The position numbers and the translations under genes are program-made. From Alphaproteobacteria bacterium (GTDB taxonomy: Bacteria; Pseudomonadota; Alphaproteobacteria; Rhodobacterales; Rhodobacteraceae): a stretch of DNA of 64,000 nt. This document shows positions 8,712-17,199 of the stretch, piece after piece (positions within the stretch are counted from its first letter, which is position 1; each line of letters opens with the position of its first letter). The DNA is taken from the NCBI GenBank assembly GCA_030425925.1, contig JAUHZO010000001.1, positions 1 to 64,000 of the forward strand, given 5' to 3'. The notes beneath the pieces were generated by a model. It ran no database searches. It was not told the DNA's origin and worked only from the letters and a program-made list of their open reading frames with translations.

Positions 8712-9379
8712 TGGCCGAGTTTTTCGTCCAGAAGCGCTGCGAACTCGCCATAGGACATGTTCGACACCGTCTCGCCATCCACGACAAAGGACGGCGTGGC
8801 GCGAATGCCATGCTCTTCGGCATTGGCCTGGTACCAGGCGACCAGCCCCCGCAGCTTGGCGGAATCGGTCAGGCAGGATTCGAGCCGGTCCTTGTCGATC
8901 CCTGCCAGAAGGCCGATCTTGCGCAGTTCGTTTGCGATCGCGGCATCCGACCCGGCGCGCGACCACTCGCGCTGCCCTTTGTAAAGAAGGTCGGTGATAC
9001 CGAAGAATTTCGACGGCTCGCAGCGCGCGATCATCGACGCCCACATGCCGTACTTGTCGAAATAGACCTCGCGATAGACGAACCTGACCTTGCCGGTGTC
9101 GATGTAATTCTCTTCCAGTTGCGGCAGGACGCCGGTGTGGAAGGTCGCGCAATGCGGGCAGGTGAACGAGGCGTATTCGATCACCTCGACCGGCGCGTCG
9201 GGGTCGCCCTTGACCATCTCGACGATCTCGACATCCACCGCTTCGCTGCTTTGCTGCGCCACCGCCGCACCCGGCAGGGCGATCTCGGGCCCGGTCGCCC
9301 GGCCCTGCTGCGAAATCCACCAGCCGCCCCCGGCCAGAAGCGCCACGGCCAGTGCCGCGGCAGAGATCATGCGTTTCAT
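8708..9379 (-). CDS. DsbA-family thiol:disulfide oxidoreductase
   Basis: A 223-residue exported thioredoxin-fold protein. Residues 1-25 form a signal peptide or membrane anchor. The active site CPHC is at residues 74-77 and the cis-proline loop is GIRATPSFVVDG. It should oxidise or isomerise disulfides in periplasmic proteins. It belongs to the DsbA subgroup with a DSBA-like helical insert (KYGMWASMIARCEPSKFFG). It sits 36 bp after the DciA-like gene and overlaps the CoA transferase gene by ATGA. In relatives, as I recall, smc usually follows this gene, so the CoA transferase neighbour is noteworthy. Confidence 0.92.
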   Translation of the reverse strand: MKRMISAAALAVALLAGGGWWISQQGRATGPEIALPGAAVAQQSSEAVDVEIVEMVKGDPDAPVEVIEYASFTCPHCATFHTGVLPQLEENYIDTGKVRFVYREVYFDKYGMWASMIARCEPSKFFGITDLLYKGQREWSRAGSDAAIANELRKIGLLAGIDKDRLESCLTDSAKLRGLVAWYQANAEEHGIRATPSFVVDGETVSNMSYGEFAALLDEKLGQ

Positions 9380-9415
9380 GGGGAAACCTTCCTCTGCTTG
9401 CCTGTGCCGCCGGGC

Positions 9416-9931
9416 TCAGCCGCGGCCTTGTTCCTTGCATATGACGTTTGCCGCCAGACGTTCAAGCGCCGCCCGAAGCCCTTCGTCGGCCACGCCTTCG
9501 GCGGTGGCGCGCGCGCGGGCCAGCACCTGCGGGGCCGGTTCGGCCGGGGCGGCGGGTTTCGGGCGATAGGTGAAATCCACCTGCCCCTCGGCAAAGCCGG
9601 TCGCCGCCGTCTGGGTGACCCGCACGCGGGTGATGGCGTTGTAGCCATAGACGGCGTTGATCCGGTTGCGCAATTCCTCGCGCCGCATCTCGACGATGGG
9701 GGCATTGGCCCCGGTGGTCAGCACCGTCAGCGTCGCGCCAAAGCCGGAGCGGGCATAGCTCACCTCCACCGGGCGGGCGAGCGCGGCGATATCGGCCCCG
9801 GCCACCTCTTCCCAATGGGTCAGCACGCGCGACTGGGCAAAGCCCCGCGCCTCCGACGCCTTGCGGATCCGTGTCTCCAGCAGCTTGTCGGTGCGGGCAA
9901 ACCCGTGGGTGGTGGAGCGGCGCGTGGTCAT
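9416..9931 (-). CDS. DciA-like (DUF721) replication-associated protein
   Basis: A 171-residue protein begins with a basic stretch, and its central part (RVLTHWEEVAGADIAALARPVEVSY...LTVLTTGANAPIVEMRREELRNRINAVYGYNAI) matches the DUF721 domain, whose member DciA helps load the replicative helicase in bacteria that lack DnaC/DnaI. The C-terminal third is Pro/Ala-rich and likely disordered. It diverges from mutY and precedes the dsbA-like gene, an order often seen in Rhodobacteraceae. Function is inferred from the family only. Confidence 0.85.
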   Translation of the reverse strand: MTTRRSTTHGFARTDKLLETRIRKASEARGFAQSRVLTHWEEVAGADIAALARPVEVSYARSGFGATLTVLTTGANAPIVEMRREELRNRINAVYGYNAITRVRVTQTAATGFAEGQVDFTYRPKPAAPAEPAPQVLARARATAEGVADEGLRAALERLAANVICKEQGRG

Positions 9932-10022
9932 GGCTTGAATCCTCTGCTCCGGTCCTATTCTAGTGAGCGCGCTCCGGGGCACCAGCCCGGATCGCCCGTT
10001 CCGGACAGAAAGGACGTCACCC

Positions 10023-11090
10023 TTGCGTGAAGCGCCGAAATCCGCCGACCTGCTGGACTGGTACGACCGGCACGCGCGCGTCCTGCCCTGGCGCATCGGG
10101 CCCGCCGACCGGGCCCGCGGCACAAGGCCGGACCCGTATCGCGTCTGGCTGTCCGAGATCATGCTGCAGCAGACCACGGTCGCGGCGGTGAAAAGCTATT
10201 TCGAGACCTTCACCACGCGCTGGCCGCGGGTCGAGGCGCTGGCGGCGGCCGAGGATGGCGATGTCATGGCCGCCTGGGCCGGGCTGGGCTATTACGCCCG
10301 CGCCCGCAACCTGCTGAAATGCGCGCGGGTCGTGGCGTCGGACCATGATGGCCGCTTTCCCGACACCGCCGAGGCGCTGCGCGCCCTTCCGGGCATCGGC
10401 CCCTACACCGCCGCCGCCATCGCCTCCATCGCCTTCGACCGGGCCGAGACGGTGGTGGATGGCAATGTCGAACGGGTGATGGCGCGGGTGTTCGACGAGC
10501 ACACGCCACTGCCGCAGGCCAAGCCCGTCCTGACAGGCTACGCGGCGCGGATGACACCCGAGGCGCGGCCCGGCGACTATGCGCAGGCGGTCATGGACCT
10601 TGGTGCCACGATCTGCACGCCGAATAACCCGGCTTGCGGGCTTTGCCCGTGGCGGCCGGCCTGCGGGGCCTGGGCGGCCGGAACGGCGGCCGTGCTGCCG
10701 AGGAAAAGCCCCAGAAAGAGCAAACCCACCCGGCTGGGCATCGCCTATCTGGCGCGCCGGGTCGACGGGGCGTGGCTGCTGGAGCGCCGCCCGGACAAGG
10801 GGCTTCTGGGCGGCATGCTGGGCTGGCCCGGGTCGGACTGGGGGGACGCGCCGGAAGAGGCCCCGCCGATCCGTGCCGAATGGAAGACCGTCGACGGCGA
10901 GGCGCGCCACACCTTCACCCATTTCCACCTGCGCCTGACGGTCAGGACGGCCCTTGTGCCCATGGACCGCCAGCCCTGGCGCGGAGAATTCATGGAACTG
11001 CCCGACTTTCGCCCCGCCGATCTGCCAACGGTGATGCGCAAGGCGTTTGACCTTGCGCAAGGCGGGCGCGGCCCTGCCTCGACAAGATGA
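10023..11090 (+). CDS. mutY: A/G-specific adenine glycosylase MutY
   Basis: MutY removes adenine mispaired with 8-oxoguanine. The sequence shows the catalytic Glu segment SEIMLQQTTV, the helix-hairpin-helix LPGIGPYTAAAIASIAF, the catalytic Asp in VVDGNVERVMAR, and the 4Fe-4S ligands C-x6-C-x2-C-x5-C (CTPNNPACGLCPWRPAC). A C-terminal NUDIX-like 8-oxoG recognition domain follows. I chose the TTG at 10023 because an AAGGA ribosome site precedes it and the protein then starts close to the conserved core; a GTG at 9963 would add 20 residues but lacks a clear ribosome site. Confidence 0.92.
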   Translation: MREAPKSADLLDWYDRHARVLPWRIGPADRARGTRPDPYRVWLSEIMLQQTTVAAVKSYFETFTTRWPRVEALAAAEDGDVMAAWAGLGYYARARNLLKCARVVASDHDGRFPDTAEALRALPGIGPYTAAAIASIAFDRAETVVDGNVERVMARVFDEHTPLPQAKPVLTGYAARMTPEARPGDYAQAVMDLGATICTPNNPACGLCPWRPACGAWAAGTAAVLPRKSPRKSKPTRLGIAYLARRVDGAWLLERRPDKGLLGGMLGWPGSDWGDAPEEAPPIRAEWKTVDGEARHTFTHFHLRLTVRTALVPMDRQPWRGEFMELPDFRPADLPTVMRKAFDLAQGGRGPASTR

Positions 11091-11133
11091 CGCCAGACGC
11101 CCAGAATTGCAGAAAACCGGACAGAGCAGAACC

Positions 11134-12267
11134 ATGATCCCCGCCGCACAGGTCGCCCGCCTTACCGCAGCCCTTCCGTTCTGGATGTCGCTTCTGCTGA
11201 TCCCGCTGGTCTGGCTGGCGGCGCTGCAGGGCGGCTGGTGGATCCTCGTGCCCATCGCGGCCACCTGGTACCTGTTCTCGGCACTGGACGCGGCGCTGGG
11301 GCTGAACCTGGAAAACGCCGATCTGGAGACGCGCGACGATCAGCTGTTCTGGTACAAGGCGGTGACGCTGGTCTGGGTGCCGCTGCAATTCGTCAGCCTG
11401 TTCGGGCTGATCTGGTATGTCAGCGGGGCCGCGCACCTGACGGGGCTTGAGAAATTCGGCGTGTTCTTTGGCGTGGGCGTGATGACGGGCACGGTGGGCA
11501 TCAACTATGCGCACGAGTTGATGCACCAGAAGAACCGGACTGAACGCTTCCTGGGCGATCTGCTTTTGTCGATGGTGCTCTATTCGCATTTCCGTTCCGA
11601 GCACCTTCTGGTGCATCACCGCTATGTCGGCACGCCCCGAGATCCGGTGACGGCGCGGTACAACGAGGGTTTTCACCGGTTCTATCCGCGCGTGCTGCGG
11701 GAAAGCCTGCTGTCGGCCTTCGGGGCCGAAAAGGCGATGCTGGCGCGCAAGGATCTGCCGTGGTGGCACGGTTCGAACCCGTTCTGGCGCTATTGGGGCC
11801 TGCAGGCGGCCATGCTGGTTCTGGCCCTGGTGCTGGGCGGCTGGGGCGGGCTGGCGCTGTTGGCAGTGCAGGCGGGCGTCGCGATCTGGCAGCTGGAGAT
11901 CGTGAATTACGTCGAACATTACGGGTTGACGCGCAAGCACCTGGGCGAGGGGCGCTATGAGCACGTCCTGCCGCGTCATTCCTGGAACGCGGCGCACATG
12001 GCGTCGAACTGGCTGCTGATCAACCTGCAGCGCCATTCCGATCACCACTACAAGCCCGACCGCCGCTTTCCGCTGCTGCAGAATTACACCGAGGACGAAG
12101 CCCCGCAGCTGCCCTATGGCTATCCGGTGATGACGATGGCGGCGATGGTGCCGCCGCTCTGGCGGCGGGTGATGAACCCCCGGGTGCGCGCCTGGCGCGC
12201 GCGCTTCTACCCCGAGATCACCGACTGGTCGGACTACAACCGCGCCGCGACGCCCCTGCCGCGATAG
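11134..12267 (+). CDS. alkB: AlkB-type alkane 1-monooxygenase
   Basis: A 377-residue integral membrane di-iron hydroxylase would oxidise the terminal carbon of alkanes or related chains. All histidine clusters are present: HELMH (127-131), EHLLVHH (156-162), EHYG (261-264) and the very diagnostic LQRHSDHH (298-305). The second box is followed by RYVGTPRDP as in true AlkB proteins. Several hydrophobic helices surround these boxes. No rubredoxin or rubredoxin reductase gene is nearby, so electron donors must be encoded elsewhere. The length is slightly under the 400 typical of AlkB. Confidence 0.92.
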   Translation: MIPAAQVARLTAALPFWMSLLLIPLVWLAALQGGWWILVPIAATWYLFSALDAALGLNLENADLETRDDQLFWYKAVTLVWVPLQFVSLFGLIWYVSGAAHLTGLEKFGVFFGVGVMTGTVGINYAHELMHQKNRTERFLGDLLLSMVLYSHFRSEHLLVHHRYVGTPRDPVTARYNEGFHRFYPRVLRESLLSAFGAEKAMLARKDLPWWHGSNPFWRYWGLQAAMLVLALVLGGWGGLALLAVQAGVAIWQLEIVNYVEHYGLTRKHLGEGRYEHVLPRHSWNAAHMASNWLLINLQRHSDHHYKPDRRFPLLQNYTEDEAPQLPYGYPVMTMAAMVPPLWRRVMNPRVRAWRARFYPEITDWSDYNRAATPLPR

Positions 12268-12295
12268 GCGCAGGAACCGCATCAGAAGCAAAAAG

Positions 12296-12327
12296 AAAAA
12301 ACGGCGCGCATCGCGGATGCGCACCGT
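12296..12327 (-). terminator. Rho-independent terminator of phoX
   Basis: Read on the minus strand, a GC-rich stem with arms ACGGTGCGCATC and GATGCGCGCCGT around a CGC loop is followed by TTTTTT. It lies 25 bases after the phosphatase stop codon. The same hairpin may also end alkB transcription from the other side. Confidence 0.85.
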
Positions 12328-12351
12328 CCCGTTGGCAAGTGGCAACCGGCC

Positions 12352-14256
12352 TTAGCCGATGATGCCGTTGTCCTCGCGCTTCACTGCAACCACGGCCGAC
12401 CGGGGCAGGCCTTCGCCGTCCGGCCAGGTGCCGCCCGGATGCTGGATGCCCACGAACATCGTGCGGCGGTCGACTGACCAGCAGACGCCGGTCACCTCGC
12501 AGCCCTTCGGGCCGGTCATGAAGCGCGCGATCTCGCCGGTGACCGGGTCACCAACAAGCATCTGGTTGTTGCCCATGCCGGCGAAATCGCCTTCGTTGTC
12601 GTCGTCGCCATCGGTCTGGATCCAGACCAGGCCGTTCTCATCGAAAGCCATACCGTCGGGCGAGTTGAACATGTTGCCCGGCGTGATGTTCGGCGAGCCG
12701 GCATAAGCATCGGAATGCACGGTCGGGTTGCCAGCCATGACGTACAGATCCCAGTCGAAGGTGGCCGACGTGTGATCGTCGTCATGCGGGAACCAGCGCA
12801 CGATCTGGCCGTACTGGTTTTCCAGGCGCGGGTTCGGGCCGTTCACCGGCGTTTCGTCGCCGCCAGCATTGGGGCGCACGCCGCGACGGGTGTTGTTGGT
12901 CAGACAGCAATAGGCCTCGACCGCGTTGGGGTTGACCGAGATCCACTCCGGACGGTCCATGGTGGTGGCTCCCACCGCCGACCCGGCCTTGCGGGCGAAG
13001 ATCAGGATTTCGGCCGCTTCCATGCCGGTGGTCTCGGGCGTCAGGGCCAGCCACTCGCCGGTGCCGTCGTCGTTGAACTTCGCAGCGAACAGGGTGCCGT
13101 CATCCAGCAGGCCGTCGGTCGGGCCGCCGGGTGCCCAGGTGCCGTTCGACACGAACTTGTACAGGAATTCGCCTCGCTCGTCGTCACCCATGTAGACAAC
13201 GATGCGGCCGTCATTGGCCACAACCACTTCGGCGTTCTCGTGCTTGAATCGGCCCAGACCGGTGTGCTTGATCGGGGTGCTTTCCGGGTCCAGCGGATCG
13301 ATTTCCACAACCCAGCCCGCGCGGTGCGGCTCGTTGGGGTTCTTGGACGTGTCGAAGCGGGCATCCCACTTGTGGTAGTCATAGCCCCACCCGTCGGCGC
13401 CGATGCCGTAGCGGGTGTAGCCATCCACCAGCGGATCGGGCTTCTGGTCCTGCATCTCGGCGGTCGAGCCGAAATAGCCGTTGAAGTTCTCTTCGCAGGT
13501 CAGGTACGTGCCCCAGGGCGTCTTGCCCGAGCCACAATTGTTCAGCGTGCCCAGCGACTGAGTGCCGGTCGGATCGGCATCGGTCTTGAGCAGGTCGTGC
13601 CCGGCGGCGGGACCGACGATCAGCATGGGCGTGTTGTGGGTGATGCGGCGGTTGTACGGGCTGTCCTTGACAACAGACCAGCCATCCTCGCCCTCGGCGA
13701 CTTCGACCACGGTGACACCCTGCAGGTTCTGCAGTTTCAGCACGTCGCCGGCATTGGCGGGCACGCCATCCTGGTCGGCCGGCAGGTTGGTGCCGCGGTT
13801 GGTGTATTCGCTGTTGATCGCGAGAATCGTGCGGTTGCCGATGGAGAAGGTTTCCATCCCGTCGGTGTTCTCGCCAAAGACGCGGTCGGAGCCTTCGACG
13901 GCACCACCACCTGCATTTACGTCATAGCCGTCGGCGTCGGAGAACAGCGGATCGCCCCAGCGCACCATCGTTTTCCAGGTGTAGCCTTCGGGAACGTGGA
14001 TCGTGCCGTCGGTCTGTGCCGCGATGGGCGTGAAGGGGAAACGGCTGGCCGCGGCCTGCGCCTGCACCGAGGTGCCGCTCAGCAAGCCGGTGCCCATGGC
14101 CGCCGCACCGGATCCGAAGGCCAGCACGCCGCCCAGAAAGCCACGCCGCGAGATCGCGCGTTCGACCACGCGGTCGAACTCCTGCTCTTCAGGGCGGGGA
14201 AAATTCAGCTCGTCCCACGCGTCTGCGGACAGCTGGGATCGATCGATATTCGTCAT
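12352..14256 (-). CDS. PhoX-family alkaline phosphatase, Tat-exported
   Basis: A 634-residue member of the PhoX/DUF839 family, calcium/iron-dependent phosphatases that release phosphate from organic esters in the periplasm. The twin-arginine signal ISRRGFLGGVLAFGSG near residue 38 shows export in folded form. Family segments visible include GNRTILAINSEYTNRG, NNCGSGKTPWGTYLTCEENFNGYF, GRFKHENAEV, DDERGEFLYKFVS and NSPDGMAFDENGLVWIQTDG. The start at 14256 has AGGAGC five bases upstream; an ATG at 14289 is less likely. A candidate Pho box sits 52 bases upstream, consistent with induction by phosphate starvation. Confidence 0.92.
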   Translation of the reverse strand: MTNIDRSQLSADAWDELNFPRPEEQEFDRVVERAISRRGFLGGVLAFGSGAAAMGTGLLSGTSVQAQAAASRFPFTPIAAQTDGTIHVPEGYTWKTMVRWGDPLFSDADGYDVNAGGGAVEGSDRVFGENTDGMETFSIGNRTILAINSEYTNRGTNLPADQDGVPANAGDVLKLQNLQGVTVVEVAEGEDGWSVVKDSPYNRRITHNTPMLIVGPAAGHDLLKTDADPTGTQSLGTLNNCGSGKTPWGTYLTCEENFNGYFGSTAEMQDQKPDPLVDGYTRYGIGADGWGYDYHKWDARFDTSKNPNEPHRAGWVVEIDPLDPESTPIKHTGLGRFKHENAEVVVANDGRIVVYMGDDERGEFLYKFVSNGTWAPGGPTDGLLDDGTLFAAKFNDDGTGEWLALTPETTGMEAAEILIFARKAGSAVGATTMDRPEWISVNPNAVEAYCCLTNNTRRGVRPNAGGDETPVNGPNPRLENQYGQIVRWFPHDDDHTSATFDWDLYVMAGNPTVHSDAYAGSPNITPGNMFNSPDGMAFDENGLVWIQTDGDDDNEGDFAGMGNNQMLVGDPVTGEIARFMTGPKGCEVTGVCWSVDRRTMFVGIQHPGGTWPDGEGLPRSAVVAVKREDNGIIG

Positions 14257-14307
14257 ACCTTGCTCCTGTTCAGGTGGTTTCAGTGTCATGATATAACATC
14301 ACATTCC

Positions 14308-14325
14308 CTGTCATTTTCATGACAG
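14308..14325 (-). promoter_or_regulatory. Candidate Pho box of phoX
   Basis: CTGTCATTTTCATGACAG is a perfect inverted repeat with 7-bp arms around a 4-base spacer. On the minus strand the first arm CTGTCAT matches the PhoB half-site. Eleven bases separate it from a -10-like TTATAT (14296-14291), the spacing usual for Pho promoters. The second arm matches the direct-repeat consensus only partly (TG..CA). Confidence 0.6.
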
Positions 14326-14445
14326 CAGGCCCTGTTTCCGCACATCCTGCGCCGCGCATCGTCGCACCGCCCCGGGCAGGGGTGACATCGTGCTGCGGCG
14401 CGGCTAGAAGGCGCGCGAAACCGACCCATCACACGAGGATTTCCC

Positions 14446-15366
14446 ATGACCACCCAGGTTTTCGGCCACAAGTCGCCCGACACCGATTCCACCGGCAGCC
14501 CGATCATCTGGGCCTGGTACATGAACACCGTGAAGGGCGAGGCCGCCAAGCCGGTGCTGCTGGGCGAGCCCAACACCGAAGCGGCCTTCATGCTGAACCA
14601 CTGGGGTCTGGAAAAGCCCGAGATCATCGAAGCTGTCGCCGAAGGCGCGCCGGTGGTGATCGTCGACACCAACAACCCGGCCGAGCTGCCCGAGGGCATC
14701 AACGCCGCCGACATCCGCGCCATCATCGACCACCACAAGCTGGTGGGCGGGCTGGAAACCAAGGGCCCCATCGACATCACCGTGCGTCCGCTGGCCTGCA
14801 CGGCCACGATCATGGTGGACATGATCGGCGAGGACATGGAAAAGATGCCGCGCGAGATCAAGGGCGCGGCCCTGACCTGCATCCTCAGCGACACGCTGGA
14901 GTTCCGCTCGCCCACCACCACCGCGCATGACCGGGCCGTGGCCGAAGGCCTGGCGGCCGATCTGGGCCTGTCGATCCCCGACTATGCCGCGCAGATGTTC
15001 GCCGCGAAATCCGATGTCTCGGCCTTTTCGGATGCCGAGCTGCTCCGGATGGATTCCAAGGAATACGAGGTCGACGGCACCAGGTTCCGCGTCTCGGTTC
15101 TGGAAACCACCGCGCCGCAGATGGTGCTGGACCGCAAGGCGAGCCTGATGGCCTCGATGGCGGACGTGGCCAGCGAAGACGGCGTCGACCAGGTGCTGCT
15201 GTTCGTCGTGGACATCCTGAACGAGGAAGCCACGCTTCTGGTGCCCAACGACCTTGTGAAGGGCGTGGCCGAGAAGTCGTTTGGCACGTCCGTCGCGGGC
15301 GACACCGTGGTTCTGCCCGGCGTGATGAGCCGCAAGAAGCAGATCATCCCGGTGCTCAAGGTCTGA
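14446..15366 (+). CDS. ppaC: Manganese-dependent inorganic pyrophosphatase
   Basis: A 306-residue family II (DHH superfamily) pyrophosphatase hydrolyses pyrophosphate to drive biosynthetic reactions. Metal ligands are visible in GHKSPDTDS (His8, Asp12, Asp14), IVDTN (Asp74) and DHHK (95-98). The C-terminal substrate-binding SRKKQ is near residue 295. Length and motif spacing are normal for PpaC. Most proteobacteria use the unrelated family I enzyme, but PpaC is known in some marine alphaproteobacteria. It is divergent from phoX and is followed by a GTATTT-type repeat. Confidence 0.95.
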   Translation: MTTQVFGHKSPDTDSTGSPIIWAWYMNTVKGEAAKPVLLGEPNTEAAFMLNHWGLEKPEIIEAVAEGAPVVIVDTNNPAELPEGINAADIRAIIDHHKLVGGLETKGPIDITVRPLACTATIMVDMIGEDMEKMPREIKGAALTCILSDTLEFRSPTTTAHDRAVAEGLAADLGLSIPDYAAQMFAAKSDVSAFSDAELLRMDSKEYEVDGTRFRVSVLETTAPQMVLDRKASLMASMADVASEDGVDQVLLFVVDILNEEATLLVPNDLVKGVAEKSFGTSVAGDTVVLPGVMSRKKQIIPVLKV

Positions 15367-15374
15367 GCGGGTTC

Positions 15375-15448
15375 GGGGGCGCTGCCCCCGTCGCGCGATG
15401 CGCGACTCCCCCGGAGGTATTTGGAGAAAGATGAAAGACAGGGGCGCG
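15375..15448. repeat. Intergenic repeat of the GTATTT/AAGATGAAAG type
   Basis: Downstream of ppaC lie a hairpin GGGGGC-GCT-GCCCCC (15375-15389), a second hairpin TCGCGC-GAT-GCGCGA (15391-15405), and the conserved run GAGGTATTTGGAGAAAGATG with AAAG and a G-rich end (to 15448). Related copies in the opposite orientation are at 45615-45649 and 51372-51405. The rest of the gap to 15590 holds no gene that I can support. Confidence 0.75.
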
Positions 15449-15590
15449 CTGCGTCCCTCTTCGTTTTTTGGCCTTCAAGGTGGTTTGTCTTCGGGTCTGC
15501 CCGGAGCGCGGGGCCAAACAGGGGGCCGGCGGAGGCTTTCCATCGGCGGCGCGGGATGGCATGGCTGGGGCAAAGCTTGCGAGGCCCTTC

Positions 15591-16463
15591 ATGACCCAGA
15601 TCATCACTGCCCTGTCCGACATCTCTGACCGCTACGACGCGCTGTTCGTCGATCTGTGGGGCTGCGTCCATAACGGGATCCGGGCGATCCCGTCTGCGGT
15701 GGCGGCGCTGCAGGCCTATCGCGCGAAAGGCGGCGCGGTGATCCTGGTCACCAACGCGCCGCGCTCGCGCCACGAGGTGGCCAAGCAGCTGGTGCGCTTC
15801 GAGGTGCCGCAGGATGCCTATGACGACATCGCCACCAGCGGCGACAGCGCGCGGGCGGCGATGTTCCAGGGGGCGGTGGGCAACCGGGTCTGGTTCATGG
15901 GGCTCGATTTCGACCTGACCTTTTTCGAGCCGCTGCAGTTGCTCGACAATCCTGCCCCCATCGAACGGGTGGCGCTGGAAGAGGCCGAGGGCATCGTCTG
16001 CTGCGGGCCGTTCGATCCGCATGCCGATCCCGAGGTGAACCGGCCGCACTTCCTGTACGCCAAGCAGAAAGGGCTGAAGCTGCTCTGCGCCAACCCCGAC
16101 ATCGTGGTGGATCGCGGGGAGCGGCGCGAGTGGTGCGCCGGGGCGCTGGCGCGGCTTTATACCGAGATGGGCGGAGAGAGCCTCTATTTCGGCAAGCCGC
16201 ATCCGCCGATCTACGATCTGGCGCGGCGGCGGCTGGCGGCGCACCGTCCGGGGGTGGCGGATGCCGCCATTCTCGCCATTGGCGACGGGCCGCATACCGA
16301 TATCGACGGGGCGATGGGGGAGGACATCGATTCGCTCTTCATCACCGGCGGTCTGGCACGGGAAGAGACACGCACGACGGACGGGCCGGACCCGGAGGCG
16401 CTGCGGGCTTATGTGGCAGAGGCGCGGATCAACCCCAGCTATGCCATGGGTCAGCTGGGTTGA
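15591..16463 (+). CDS. HAD-superfamily subfamily IIA hydrolase (TIGR01459 type)
   Basis: A 290-residue haloacid dehalogenase-like phosphatase. Motif I is FVDLWGCVHNG; the second Asp of the usual DxD is replaced by Trp-Gly-Cys spacing typical of this subgroup. Motif II is VTNAPRS, and motif III/IV is ILAIGDGPHTDIDGA near residue 225. FGKPHPPIYDLA is also characteristic of class IIA (NagD-like) enzymes. The TIGR01459-like group is common in alphaproteobacteria but its substrate is not established. The start has a modest GAGG nine bases upstream. Confidence 0.88.
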   Translation: MTQIITALSDISDRYDALFVDLWGCVHNGIRAIPSAVAALQAYRAKGGAVILVTNAPRSRHEVAKQLVRFEVPQDAYDDIATSGDSARAAMFQGAVGNRVWFMGLDFDLTFFEPLQLLDNPAPIERVALEEAEGIVCCGPFDPHADPEVNRPHFLYAKQKGLKLLCANPDIVVDRGERREWCAGALARLYTEMGGESLYFGKPHPPIYDLARRRLAAHRPGVADAAILAIGDGPHTDIDGAMGEDIDSLFITGGLAREETRTTDGPDPEALRAYVAEARINPSYAMGQLG

Positions 16464-16565
16464 GGCATTTCCGCTTGCCTTTTCTGCGGTCGCGAAGTAA
16501 TAAAATTACCAAGCGGCGCGATGATGCGCTCAAATGTTACCGGGCGGTGCGTCATGGAGGGCGGG

Positions 16566-17009
16566 ATGCTGGACAATATGCCTCGCGGCACGATCTGTAT
16601 CGAAGACATCGAGATGGGCATGACCCGGCATCTGCGCAAGGAGGTGACGGACCGCGACATCGAGCTGTTTGCCGAGGTCTCGACCGACCGCAACCCGGTC
16701 CATCTGGACGACGACTACGCGCAGGACACGATCTTTGAAGGCCGGATCGCGCATGGCATGCTGACGGCGGGTCTGATCTCGGCCGTCATCGGAGAGCAGT
16801 TGCCGGGGCATGGCACGGTCTATCTGGGGCAGTCGCTGAAGTTCCTGGCCCCGGTGCGGCCGGGTGACGTGGTCCATGCCGAGGTGAAGGTCGTGGATAT
16901 CGACATCGCCAAGCGCCGGGTGACGCTGGAGACGCATTGCGCGGTGGACGGCAAGAAGGTGCTGATCGGCGAAGCCAAGGTCCTCGCCCCCTCCCGCAAG
17001 TTTGATTAG
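16566..17009 (+). CDS. MaoC-family (R)-specific enoyl-CoA hydratase
   Basis: A 147-residue hot-dog-fold protein with the hydratase-2 catalytic signature: DRNPVHLDDDYAQDTIFEGRIAHGM provides the Asp/His pair (D...N-P-[VL]-H). GQSLKFLAPVRPGD follows as in PhaJ-like hydratases. It would hydrate trans-2-enoyl-CoA to (R)-3-hydroxyacyl-CoA, linking beta-oxidation to other acyl-CoA use. The ATG at 16566 is preceded by GGAGG; upstream in-frame ATGs at 16521 and 16554 are less well placed. The stop is immediately followed by a tandem repeat. Confidence 0.9.
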   Translation: MLDNMPRGTICIEDIEMGMTRHLRKEVTDRDIELFAEVSTDRNPVHLDDDYAQDTIFEGRIAHGMLTAGLISAVIGEQLPGHGTVYLGQSLKFLAPVRPGDVVHAEVKVVDIDIAKRRVTLETHCAVDGKKVLIGEAKVLAPSRKFD

Positions 17010-17011
17010 AT

Positions 17012-17199
17012 CGCCTTCGCGAAGGCGAAGGCGATCGGTGGGCAAGGTCATGTTTGCATAGCAAACGTGGCAGCCCACACCCTCCCCTTGCCAGGTGCAC
17101 TTCAGCGCCTTCGCGAAGGCGAAGGCGATCGGTGGGCACGGCCCTGTCTGCATAGCAAGTGTGACAGCCCACACCCTCCCCTTGCCGGGTGCCAAGGCG
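17012..17199. repeat. Two tandem copies of a 94-bp repeat
   Basis: Copies 17012-17105 and 17106-17199 each start with the perfect 16-bp palindrome CGCCTTCGCGAAGGCG, then share GCGATCGGTGGGCA, TGCATAGCAA, CAGCCCACACCCTCCCCTTG and end with GGTGC. Differences are concentrated in the middle. The unit lies in the convergent gap between the MaoC gene and the FAD oxidoreductase gene and contains no supported gene. Confidence 0.9.

Noticed and set aside
17012-17199. 94-bp tandem repeat considered as a CRISPR or insertion-sequence end
   Set aside because: Only two copies, similarity extends through most of each unit, no transposase and no target-site duplication visible.
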